Made by a program: the position numbers and the translations under genes. A model generated the notes under the pieces. That model did no database searches, was not told where the DNA came from, and was given only the letters and a program-made list of their open reading frames with translations. Source: Diplolepis rosae (Eukaryota > Arthropoda > Insecta > Hymenoptera > Diplolepididae). Taken from it: 64,000 nt of DNA. This document shows positions 1-11,200 of this stretch, piece after piece. How positions within the stretch are numbered: position 1 is the first letter of the stretch; the number at the start of each line of letters is the position of its first letter. Location of the stretch: assembly GCA_030998225.1 (NCBI GenBank), contig JAPYXD010000704.1:14074001-14138000 (forward strand), given 5' to 3'.

Positions 1-1305
1 TATTTTAGAACAATGATAATTGTTTACATTTCATTTTGCACTTCCTAAAAACTTTCCGAATATCCATGCCTTGATACTATCTGAGTAATAACAGGTACAC
101 TTTTTACGCCTATCATCGTTGTGTCTGAACGAAATATCGTTTGAGTCTGATTTTTTTGTAATGGTATGCTTCATCAGGGCCTCAGAACAGAAAAGTTTGA
201 TAACCAGCTATATAAAAAAGAAATGCCAATAACAACGATTTTCTAAATTTGTTGAATTCACTAAATTCAAAAAAGTTACGCTATTTATGAAATTCGAAGA
301 ATTTAAAAATCAAATTTGCGCAGCGAATGAAAAAAGCTACCCACAGAAAGTGAGCATATTCTCACTCTATATCTATTTTCACTTGAACACGTGGTGTTCA
401 ATAAGTTTCAACATCAAATTTATTCAACAACAAGAAATAGCGAAAAGACCCATGAATCATTTTTCAGAACATTTTTTGAAATGAAAAACTTTGATGCCTT
501 GTTTTTTCTACATGTCTAACTTTATTTGTTGAAAAAATAAGAATTTTTAATTTTATTCAATATTCTTTTAAACTTCATTAACGGGTGATGATATTATTAA
601 TATGAAGTGTTCGAGTTTGATTTTAGCATGATCTCGGCTTCAAATTGCGCCAGAAAGTTCTCTCTCATTAAGGTAGTACTGTCGGTACGTAGCTAATCAA
701 ATGAGTACTTTTTCTCATTTGCTTCACGAAGTATCTAAATTTGTCAACGTCGCATAAGAAAGCGACTACACATGTGTGTATAGCAGATGACTTCATACGA
801 TACGTGAATGGGGCGCGTTTTCACTTATTCTGCGACGTTGCCACATCTATTTAATCGCCGTCGGTTACTGGAGTAAAATTATATTTTTGCTTACTTAATT
901 GGATTTTGCTACGCTTACACGTATCCAATTGAGATCTTTTAACTTACAAAATGATACTTATATTATCAATCAATGCACCAGTCATTTTTATTGAAATCTG
1001 AACGGTTGTTATGGCAGGATTTGTAAATGAACTCGGTTTCCCTTAAGGTTAGGTGTTAATCGTCTCGAAATGCAATTACTAATTACTCCCCTCCAGTGTA
1101 CCCTAGGTCCTCAAAATTTTAACTGCCAAGGGGAGTGCGTCAATCTTCCCTGAGCTTTCTGCACGAAACTTGCAGTACCGAAAGTTCGATATGAATGAGT
1201 AATAATGCCGGAATGACAGGACCCACTACCTCAGTTATTTCGAGGAATTGAGTTTTGAAAATTGAGGTTTTCGCACGCGCCGAGTAAGTAAAGGCCGGTA
1301 AGTCC
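1..1305. other. AT-rich non-coding stretch, nothing recognised
   Basis: No open frame of convincing length or composition, no repeat partner elsewhere in the window and no RNA gene was recognised here. The segment around 1080-1200 is less AT-rich but has no readable product. Confidence 0.5.
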
Positions 1306-1317
1306 TTCAGCACAGTA

Positions 1318-2046
1318 AAGCGGTAGCGTAATGGTTATGGCTATCGGCTGGAATCCTCGCGGCGCGGGTTCAATTCTTTTTTTTGTGATTTTTATACATT
1401 GTTAATTATGTACAATGTAATTAGTATAAGTTTTGATCATTTGTATTGAATTTAATTTAAATAACAAATACTAAAAATTATAAATAATAATTAATATTAA
1501 TATATTTTGCATAATTTATATTAATATTAATTATTTGAAAGGTTCATTTATTTTACACTTTATTTATGCAATAATAAACATTTATTTACATATTTAGGAA
1601 ATATTACTTCAAAGAATATTCTATAAGGCATATAAAAGGAATTTGAGGCTTCACTGTTATGACCTAATAAACATTTATTGTTAGTTCTTTGAATAATTGT
1701 ACAATATCAAATTTTTTAAAAGATTTTCACAAGTTTTCTGTATCACTTCCTTTACAACCATGAGGGTGAAACTTATCATAAAAGCAAGTAAAACATACAT
1801 TTTATCGACACCAGGAACATTTAATAAACGCTACATTGCTACATGAATAATTTTCCTTCAATACAGCAAGTGGAAAGCAAAGTTCATTCGAATTTAAATT
1901 CATTACAAATGATCAAAACTTATACTAATTACATTGTAAATAATTAACAATGTATAAAAATTTTTAAAAAAATATCACCGGCAAAAAGAATTGAACCCGC
2001 GCCGCGAGCATGCCAGCCGATAGCCATAACCATTACGCCACCATTA
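1318..2046. repeat. Inverted pair of tRNA-headed repeats (SINE-like)
   Basis: Two copies of the same roughly 140-bp sequence face each other: 1318-1460 on the plus strand and about 1895-2046 on the minus strand. Each begins with a tRNA-like head containing A-box-like (GCGTAATGGTTATGG) and B-box-like (GGGTTCAATTC) motifs. Each continues into an identical AT-rich body (TTTTTATACATTGTTAATTA). About 430 bp of AT-rich sequence separates them. The heads do not fold into a convincing tRNA because the T-arm is degraded. I read this as two tail-to-tail insertions of a tRNA-derived SINE, or one fold-back element built from it. Confidence 0.6.
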
Positions 2047-2059
2047 CGACCTCCAGGTA

Positions 2060-4120
2060 CCATCCGGTTCCAAAAATCTCTCGAAGACAATAATATTGAC
2101 GAAAAATCAGAGTCCTTGCGATTTATCACATTCTCATCAACGTACAATTCAAAAAATCACTCTTCATACTTTCTGACGTAAAAAATTTGTTCGTGGGTTT
2201 TTTACGAACAAATTTATTTTCATGATAATAAAAAAAATTATTTTTTTGATAATTTATGTATAATCATAAAACTCATTACATTATTCATATATAATGAGTA
2301 TGAAGCGATAATTAAACAATTAATAATCACTTCCCATCACTTTTTGATAGTAACGTTCTCGAAAAAGCAGATAGTAATAGAACATTAGTGGAACTTGCGC
2401 CCGACACCGTCGATCGAAGATCGTGATTCCACGCGCATCACTTTACAAAAAAATTCATATTTCGCACAATTTTTGAGTGCGCACCTTAATTATATACCTA
2501 TAATTTGCGTAATACTTGCGGCTATCACTACGAATTTTTTCAGATTTTTCAAAGATAACGTTTTTTCAAAAAATCAATTTGTTTGAAAAAAACATTTTTT
2601 TTATCATTAAATTTGGAGTAACAATTTTCCCAAAAAATACTGCTACATCGGCCATCTAATGATACGTTTGTGTAATTTTTTTCAGAATTTTTTCTAGTTT
2701 CAGTTTTTAAATAATTGAAAAAGAACAAAAATATTTTTTTTGTTCGTTTATCCCATAACTTTTTAAATAATGCATGAAATTATCTCAAATTTTGGCTTTC
2801 TTCATTATTTATGTTAGTTTATCAATCCTTAAAATTTCAAGGAAATCGGAAACATGGAGTCCTGAACCCGTCCGATTTGCCATGGTACACGCCATATTGG
2901 TTTCAACAACAGAATAACCGACACATATATAAGGTGTATAAAAAGATTCAAGACAGTGAAATATATCGAAAGGATCGCATTTTTATAAAAAAAAAACTAA
3001 ATAACGGCTTCAAAATGGTGGATGATTTTCGGTACAAATATTTTATTTCATATATGATTTACTTAATAAGTGTTTAATAAGGTCTGACGTTTGGAAGGCA
3101 GGTAAAGGCAGATAGATCTTGGTAAAGGCTGCACTTTTCAGTCATGAAACTGTCACTATTTATTTACATTTCAATTTTAATTTGGAGATTGAGTCATGCG
3201 AAGCACACAACTCATCGATATATTTAGATACAATATCCCTGGTTTTGCAATTTCTGAAATACTCATGGATATCAATATTTAACACGTATGTACAATGGAA
3301 TTATGTATAAATATTGTACAATTTATGCATTGCTCACCTTCAGAAACACTCTTCATCGCGTGGAATTGCGTAAACACTACAATAAAAAATTTATTAAGAC
3401 TTACGAGTATCATGTTTCTCGTATAATATTTTCTATTTAAGCGTTGCAACAAGGTGACAATAAACAGGGTTGAAGAAACGATACTGAATGATAATGCAGC
3501 GAACTTCCCTATCAACATAATATGTACTGAGGCTCCCTCTAATAAATTTTGAAGCCCCACATGTTATTTTAGAATTTTTATTGAGGTTTTGACCAGCCTT
3601 TTGGATTTTTGCCGCACCATGCGTCGTCTTCTTTTTATCTTGGAATAAACAGAACTCGACTGTAAATGAAATTCGCTCTTGGAATGCAGCAGTCTATTGT
3701 TTAATTTTGTCTGTTTATCAACGTACTCTTTTCGAAATAAGGATTAAGAATTCATCATTGTGTTTTTATTGCTTGAGATGCAGGTTCTTACCCTGATCCT
3801 GTCAACCCTTTTTGTGAGCCCAACTAATTTCATTAATCTAGAAGAAATCGCCTGAAAATAAAATATTTACTCTGAGGCTTTGTTGGACGCCAGTCACTTT
3901 GCTCAAAGTGACAAAGCCAATTCAAAATATAACGAGACTCGACGAAACACTAGTAACAAGCAATACAAGGCGGGGTCAACAAAGGGTCACAACAGTTAAT
4001 GGGTAAAGAATAAAAGAAACCAGAATGTGATTAATAAGGAAGTTTAGCATCACAAGATTTATTTAAAAGAAATGAGAGATTCTAAACTAAAACTATATAC
4101 AAGAAATGCCAGAGGAGATC
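2060..4120. other. AT-rich intergenic DNA, no gene recognised
   Basis: Short open frames (for example 2811-3077) have no recognisable motif and a composition like the surrounding AT-rich DNA. No repeat partner was found in the window. Confidence 0.45.
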
Positions 4121-4122
4121 TA

Positions 4123-4858
4123 CAGTCTGTTCAACAAGAGCGAGTCCTCGATTTTTCGAAAACTATTAGAGATTTTCAAACGTTTTTTTTTAAAATAAAA
4201 GTACTCTCGAAGTACTACGGCGCTACTACCTAATAGATAGTCCAGTCCCCATCGTTGTCCAGAATGGCCTGGCACCTTTTCGGCATGCTTTCCACTAATT
4301 TTTCAGCGTAGTCCGTTGGTAATTCTTGCCATATCTTCCTGATTTTTTGCGAGAGCTGTTTCAGGGTGAACACACGTTTTCTCGCAAGCTTCCTCTTTAA
4401 AACACACCAGACATTTTCGATTGGATTCGCATCGGGAGACTGTGATGGCCAGTCTAAAGTTGTGATGCCATTTTCTATTTTCCAGGCAGTGCAGAAACGG
4501 CTTCGATGTTTCGGGTCGTTATCTTCTTGTAAGATCCAATCGGTCGTATCGGCTCCAAACATCTTTGTAGCAGACCTTAGAAGACCACGTTCATATATTT
4601 GGAGCATTTTCTGAGCATTCAAGTTCTCGGTGAAGAGCTCTAAACACCCAAAACCGCGCTGTGAGAAACAGCCCCAAACATGGACCTTCACGGGGTGTTT
4701 AACGGTTCGCTGAAGTAATCCACTGCCAACGGTAGACCAGGCATACTTTATGGGAACCCATGCCCAGAACGACGCTTCATCAGAAAAAATGACATTCGAC
4801 CAGTCACGGTCGAGATTTTCAGCAGCCCATGCCTTTTGTTTTTCCATATATAATAATT
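4123..4858 (-). mobile_element. Tc1-like transposon copy 1, 5'-truncated, DD34E transposase remnant
   Basis: The minus-strand frame 4847-4230 encodes about 205 aa of the catalytic domain of a Tc1-type DDE transposase. The first Asp is in FSDEASFW, the second in QEDNDPKH, and the Glu in NPIENVW; 34 residues separate the second Asp and the Glu. The 3' terminal inverted repeat starts CAGTCTGTTCAACAAGAGCG at 4123 and is preceded by TA (4121-4122). Homology stops near 4858, so the DNA-binding half and the other inverted repeat are missing. It is the same family as the copies at 28452, 41754 and 49949. It cannot move autonomously. Confidence 0.9.
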
Positions 4859-4859
4859 T

Positions 4860-5545
4860 TTATAAACACGCGGCCCTCTAATACGGCGAACAGCGCGTGT
4901 GGTACGTTGGCGCTATGTTAAATAGTGTCCAATAGCATTATACAACATAAATTTAGTATATCTAATGTCAGTGATACTAAACATAAAGTCCTGAGGTCAG
5001 TGTGCCCCAGACTGCATCTTCTGGGTCACGTGGTTGAAGCTGGTCGTCCTGTACGTGGCTCTCCAGTGATCGATGGCGGCGATAATCGAAGCATCGATGT
5101 ATCGATGCTCGTAAGGCGTCATGGAGGCCAGTGTGTCGAGGGGTTTACCACTCGCGAGTATTTCTAATTAAGGGACGAATAGCGTTACAAAATACACGCG
5201 AGCCGATGAGTATTTACGGGACTGCAGTTTTAACGTTATTTAGCGTTATTTAGAATGAATTCTGGCAATATTTATGAAAAATAATGATAATAATAATGCC
5301 GCACGCTTTCCTTGACTACCTCTTTAAGGCCCAGGACCGTAAACGCGTGAACACAAATTTAAGGAGACACTGGTACGATTAATTTGTGAAATTTGATTAT
5401 ACTCTTCTAGCTAAAAGTATATAATAATACCTTTTTTACAAATTCATCGTAAATGAGAAGATATTAGTTTCATGTGAAAAACAACTTTTGAAATTTCCAT
5501 CAAATCTGTACGTTTTGAGACCTCCTGAGTTTTATTGTGTTTCAC
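4860..5545. other. Unassigned DNA between a Tc1 copy and a LINE remnant
   Basis: Moderately GC-rich to about 5170 (ATCGATG-rich around 5080-5110), then AT-rich. No coding sequence or repeat partner was recognised. Confidence 0.4.
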
Positions 5546-5559
5546 TCGCCAGCCCATGA

Positions 5560-6480
5560 CATTACTTCAGGGATACGTTCACCTACATCTTTCTGCGGAT
5601 CTTGCGGGAGACCCATCCGATCTTGATGTGGGTCGCCTTGAGTAATTTTAAGGCCTTCACCTCCTCCAGAAAAACATGCGCTTTTGCCCTACCTCTAAAG
5701 GGTCTCCTTGTTAGAGACACCTTTAGTTGTAACTCTAATTCATGATCAAAGAAGCCTCTTACAGCATCTTGGACATCCTCGGCTTCAATTCAGGGTCTAT
5801 GTTTGCGATGTCAATCTCAATCCTGGGGATGAGGTGGCGAACAGTCCCGCTCAAACCGATAACCTCTTTAAAGACAGAATCTAACCGCCCTCTGTCCTCT
5901 TTGGAACATTTCAGTTCCAACAGAAAGTCTTTAGAGCGCGTCTCCCTAATTCCCTACATAGTGACGCCTAGTTCTCCAGGTTTCACACGCTTCTCAACGT
6001 CTTTGAGAATGGCCGCGGGCCTCTGCGGGCTTTATGAGCATCGCTTCTGGGCGAGCACGTCTTAGCCTGTCCTATGTTTTGACATCCTTTTCCGTCTTTT
6101 GTGTCTTTTGTATCAGGAGATTCTTCCTGGTCGGAACCTCCACCCACTCCTCCTCCTTACTGGAGGCTTTCAGCCTCTTCTCCTCCGGCTTCTTAGCTGC
6201 TGTCTCATCTAGGCTCAAGGTCGGCTCTCTTTGCCATTTCCGCAGGTCCGGAGTAGACCTTTCTGTTATGAGACACCACTCCCTGGTGCATGCAGCCCCC
6301 GGCACAGTAGTCAACACCTTGGCTTGGAGGTTCTCATCCGGGACCAGCCCAGGAACATTGTCCGCGACTGCTTATTTAGTTCTGTAACCGTATTCAGCAG
6401 AATCCCTCGGTACAGGGACCCTCTATCCGCAACCTGAGGACGCGCCCGGTCGCCTGTTCTAAGGCCTCCTGATCGGTTTC
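5560..6480 (-). pseudogene. Degraded non-LTR retrotransposon ORF1 (R1/Jockey-type gag-like)
   Basis: Read on the minus strand across frame breaks, this gives a LINE ORF1-like protein. A lysine- and glutamate-rich region (6317-6072) is followed by SKDFLLELKCSKEDRGRL, then GLSGTVRHLIPRIEIDI, then RGFFDHELELQLKVSLTRR, then KLLKATHIKIGWVSRKIRR. This order and these phrases resemble ORF1 of the arthropod R1/TRAS-like clades, where CCHC zinc knuckles follow; I do not see the knuckles. Stop codons and frameshifts (for example near 5960 and 5780) show it is dead. No reverse transcriptase is adjacent. The clade call rests on remembered family features. Confidence 0.65.
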
Positions 6481-6499
6481 CGAAGAGACCAATGCAGGA

Positions 6500-7440
6500 C
6501 CGGGAGTAGTAGTAGTAGTTAGTCGTATACTTGATAACTCTTAATAAAATTATCGGATTGAATTAAGCTTTAGTATACTTTATCGAAGCCGAAAAAGAAA
6601 GGACAAGTTCGATTAAACTAAAATTAGTAAAGTTACAGTATCCTAAAACTTGAAAAAAGGCAATATCGAAATTCCATTTTCCAGTTATATAAATTATACG
6701 ACATAAGAAAAAAAGGTTATGATACAAAATTGTTTACGACATTAAGATCTACAAGTTTGAATCCCAACATTTTTTCATAAGATGTATACTTTTCTTTTTA
6801 ATTTAAAAAAATACTATTGAATATCCTAAATACAATTTTTTTACAATGATATATGAAAGACGAAAAAAACGTTAATACAGAAAAGTTATTTTTCTAAATG
6901 AGCTTCAGTACCAAATTACAAGGAATAAATTTATATGTACGCGAAGAATATAAGACCAAGCGCGACGATTGAATATTTTGTATTTTACAATGAATAATTT
7001 TATCTGTCATATGCTCCAATATTTTTAAGTTTTTCCGTAGAATCGATTGACCCTGCTACTTTTCTTGAATCTCTACTTTTTTTTACAAATTGTTCAAAAA
7101 ATCGCAAAAAATAGGGTTACCAGAAGGATCGGGATGGAATTAAGGACACTCGGAAATTTACAATCTGAACATCTAAACAAAAAACCTTCAAGGCGATAGG
7201 CGCTGATTTAGGAATGACGAAAGAATTCAGGAAATTTGACGTTAATTGACGCGTTGCAAAGATTTGCTTTGTGTTTATCCAACTCCACGTGCTTTCTTAC
7301 GGCAGTTATTCCTGAAAAGACCAAAAAAATGGTATAGTCAATATGAGTTTTACTGTTATCAGTGCCGGATTAAGAAATCATGTGTTTTATTCTTCTAAAG
7401 CGTGAAAAACAAAGGAAGGAAAGAGGGGCGACAGTGACGT
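6500..7440. other. AT-rich DNA with a short AGT microsatellite
   Basis: A short (AGT)n run lies at about 6505-6520. The remainder is AT-rich with no recognised gene. Confidence 0.4.
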
Positions 7441-7457
7441 CACGCGCCCATAGTGTG

Positions 7458-7620
7458 TGTGCATCTAACTGCCACACTTTGGCGGGACGGCGGCGCCACT
7501 TGGGAGATCACGCGCCAATATCTAGCGGCACGAAATCTGCCAAACTGAAAGAAGCCGACCGTCGGCTTCTTTCAGTTTACTTTCGCCAAAGTATAGCAGT
7601 TAGATCCACGCACACGCATT
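7458..7620. repeat. Fold-back hairpin element
   Basis: Outer arms (CATCTAACTGCCACACTTTG near 7463 and its imperfect complement near 7580-7600) enclose a perfect palindrome. The palindrome is 7542-7559 against 7561-7578: 18-bp arms around one C, reading AAACTGAAAGAAGCCGAC. It is upstream of the protease homologue gene. It looks like a short MITE or cruciform-forming element; no terminal duplication was established. Confidence 0.7.
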
Positions 7621-7732
7621 TCTTGTAGAGCTGAAAAGTTGACGCCTCTGTCGACTTGCGGTGTAAACACAACAGATTTGCGATAAGCGATAAATTTTGA
7701 GGCTCCAATTTCATAGTAGCGTTTTTGACGCT

Positions 7733-7797
7733 GATAAAACAATGCAACAGAAAGAGAGCGCCTATATTTCTTTCTCTTTCTGTTGCATTGTTTTATC
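7733..7797. repeat. Perfect 25-bp inverted repeat hairpin
   Basis: Arms 7733-7757 and 7773-7797 are exact reverse complements (GATAAAACAATGCAACAGAA continuing into AGAGA) around a 15-nt loop. It could be a tiny fold-back element. It is about 400 bp upstream of the protease homologue start. Confidence 0.75.
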
Positions 7798-8150
7798 GGA
7801 GTTTAAAGGCTTATGCTTAGATTAGATTCGTGTAAACGGCAGTGTAGAGTAAGGAGAGAGCTGTGCTGGGGGAAATGCCATATCTAGCAAATAAAGAAAA
7901 TCGACTAAAATTTCTAAAATTTCTCCTCATTTTGCAGGTCTGAGCTAGAATATAAAAATCACACATGAAGAACTCTTCGTTTTATCATTACCCAAAACAC
8001 AATCATGATCATTTATATTTCGTCTTATCATTTTTAACGATTTTCCTTGAAGATTATCACTTGTAATAGTATATTGTTTCGCAAATACTGTAATAAATAA
8101 GGGTAAAAATTTAGTAAAACAATAAATTCAATATGTGAACAACTAAAGAT

Positions 8151-8158
8151 TATATAAG
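8151..8158 (+). promoter_or_regulatory. Putative TATA box of the protease homologue gene
   Basis: TATATAAG lies 53 bp upstream of the ATG at 8204, which would give a 5' UTR of only about 20-25 nt. There is no other support. Confidence 0.45.
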
Positions 8159-8203
8159 AATCCATGCTACGTAAATGTACTTATTGTTAGTGAGTCATCG
8201 AAA

Positions 8204-11200
8204 ATGAAAAATATCATTTTGTGTCTCTTCTACGCATTTATAGTCATCGCTAAAGATACAGGCAAGTAGCTTAAACATAAAAGTTTGTTAATTAGATTCA
8301 ATTTGTCGAATTGATGTCATTAGAGAACATTTATTTCCAAATTTGTATTCTAGAGTGAACTAAAAAGGAACATAATTTTTCCCGCTAAAGTCCCTTTTTT
8401 ACTTAAAATTGATTAAGTTATATCAAAAACAGGATAGTTTATATATATCTGCATATAAAAAGCTATTGGGATCTAAAATCTCGAGAGTGCACGGAGAAAA
8501 AAATCTAACTATTATATTAGGCTGAGCTCTATCCTATTAAAACACCGAACTTAATGTGCGAAATTGGTATGAGCTTCTACCAGTATTGGCATCAACTCGT
8601 GCATTTGTAGCATGAAATGTCTTATTATGTGCCACCGGCGCGCAAACTCGTTTTTTCGCTACAGTTAACAGTAGCGCAATGTAGTACATTGCGCTACAAA
8701 GGAATGAAATGTAAAAATTGAACTGCGCATGCGCCCATAGCCATCAAACGAAGCTCGATCCTTCTTCTTATTCTTCTTCTTCTTCGTACAGCGTTAGCAT
8801 CTTACTGGCAAAGCCTTGTACATTTGAGCTGCGCATGCGTTTACTAAAATCCATTACTACTACACAAGATCGATAAAATCAAAACGGCCGGGACTAGTCG
8901 TGACATATCAAGTGTAATGACTAGCGCCGCAAACAACTACAATACTAGATTAGATCATGGGAGTGAAACCCGCTATGGAAAGGGAGAAACACGTCCATGC
9001 AAAAATGTGGGGGAATCACGCAGCCAATTAAAAATCACCCAGAAAACCATGAGAGTGAAGCCCGCTTTGGGAGGGGAGAAACACGTCCATGTAAATGTGG
9101 GGGAATCACGCAGCCAATTAAAAATCCCCCAGAAAACAGTTGATCTCGCGGTTCAGATGAGTCATAGCAGCTTGTGAAATGACATTTAGTCTAAAGCCAA
9201 GGAAATTAATGCTAAATACTCCAATGAGGCACCAGAGGCGATCAAGTTATGAAATTACAAGACCAAATTTACTGCTTAATACATAGTAATATAAAGTTTT
9301 GCAATTTCAGCACCTGATCGCTTCAGATGTATAAAAATTTCATTTTAGAATGTGTTCAGGCAAAGTGGTCAGGAGGGCAGCGGGGGCACTGAAAGGCTCC
9401 ATGCAAAAGTGGGGGATCGCATGCATTTACCGACATGTTTGTTTCCAGTAATTTACCATTGGGTTTCACCCCCATGGATTAGATTCAAGTGTACGTATAA
9501 AAACTCGTATACGCACCGGAGTCACATAAAATAGAATACGTGCCAATGCACACAATTCGGGAAATTACGAGACTCGCGACAATGCTCGCAGGACTGATCG
9601 CACCTCAGCTTTGTCTCGGCTACACCTCGACTACACCTTGGCTCCGATCTCCTGCGAGCATTGTCGCTCGTCACGCCATAACCCTCATTGTGCGCCCAGG
9701 CACGTAATATACCATACTATAAAAGAAAGAAGCGCATGCCATTATTGCTAGTGTCATATGCTGTCATACCAAGGTTCTCGCCTGACTACGGTTGTAAGGG
9801 AACTCATACTGAAATAAGATGAATTTCTTACAACCGAGAGAACACGTGAGGTACTACGTTCGAAAGTAGGTGTGGCCTAACATCTCAGTTGTAAGAGAAC
9901 TCATACTGAAATAGGATGGGTTTCTTGCAATCATAGTAAGGCGAAGTTCGAACCATTTTCGCAAGGCACAACTGCTCTAAAAGCATGAAACTTGGTACTT
10001 TCTTAGCATGAAGGGATCCCTGCTTAAAATATATGATTTTTTCACCAGGATAGCAAGAACGAAACCTGCTACAAAAGCATGACTAGTGTTCCTACTATTA
10101 TAGTCAGATTTTTTTCTCCGTGTGCCACTGGCAAAAAAATGTCAACATGGTCGCAAAAACAGGTAGATTTTGAATAATAGTATTACGAATGTATATTGAA
10201 ATACTTTAAAATGGTAAAAAATATGAAAAATGGAGTTAACCGTCAACAAAATATGTAATGTTACAAATTCTATTGTACTTGAAATATTATTTTAAACAAT
10301 GTTTTCCTTGATCTCACATGCGAAGTATAAAAATCTACCTGTTTGTGGACGTTTCAAATTTTACAGCCAAATGATGTATCTAAGTACAATAAATCCTATT
10401 ATTCCTAATAGTAATGTCTGAATCGACCTAGTGATATCGCTGAAACCGTTAAATTGGTCAAAGATATTCACTTTACTTGATTCAAAGATCTTCTAGCATT
10501 TACTTCCTTGTTTCGAGCTAAATGTTTAGCTGTAAAAAGGATTGACTTCCCTGTCACAGCTGCACTTTTTTTCTTTATTTTAAACTGAATTGCTGCTTCA
10601 TGTATTTTGATTTCGAGAACCGGCATGGCATGACGGTGGAAAAGAGAAATTTTTCGAAGATTCCGAATTGGAGGCATTACTTGCCAAAGACTCGTGCCAA
10701 ACGCATGAAGAATTGGCAGAATCGTCGGGAGTGATTCAGCAAGCCATTTCAAAACGCCTTAACACTAGAACTACCAAGGGGGGTCAAAATGACTTGTTTG
10801 ACATGGTAGAAGTAGGTATACCTCAATCGTCGGTAGTTCTAGTGTTAAAGACATGGGAATCATTCAGAAGCAAGGGAATTTGGTTCCGTACGAGTTGAAG
10901 CCGAGAGATGTTGAAAGGCGTTTCTTTGCTTGTGAACAGCTGCTTCAAAGACAGACTCGGAAGGGGTTTTTACATCGCATTCTGACCGGCGACGAAAAAT
11001 GGGCCCACTATGATAATCACGGTGCCAATGTTATGTTCAGAATTTGGTGGGAGCAGCTCAGTGTGGTGTATTATGAGCTGTTGAAACCGAGTGAAACCAT
11101 CACAGGGGATCAGTATCGAACGCAATTTTACTTTCATTACGCCTTTTTTTAAAATCCGATTTTCGGTACCTGTAAAGCGGGACGAAACTGCAATGTTCAA

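Larger units (their letters stand above)
8490..10122. mobile_element. Non-autonomous DNA element with CACGGAGAAAAAAATCTAAC termini
   Basis: The left end 8490 reads CACGGAGAAAAAAATCTAAC. The right end is its near-perfect reverse complement ending at 10122. TG dinucleotides flank both sides (8488-8489 and 10123-10124), compatible with a 2-bp target duplication. No transposase is present. It holds a palindrome (8671-8697), direct repeats (8958-9136), an inverted pair around GCGACAATGCTCGCAGGA, and two hairpin repeats (9788-9933). Parts recur in reverse orientation at 35715-36262. It lies in intron 1 of the protease homologue. Confidence 0.7.

Noticed and set aside
5742..6437. Plus-strand open frames over the LINE relic
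   Set aside because: The recognisable protein similarity is on the minus strand; the plus frames are shadows.
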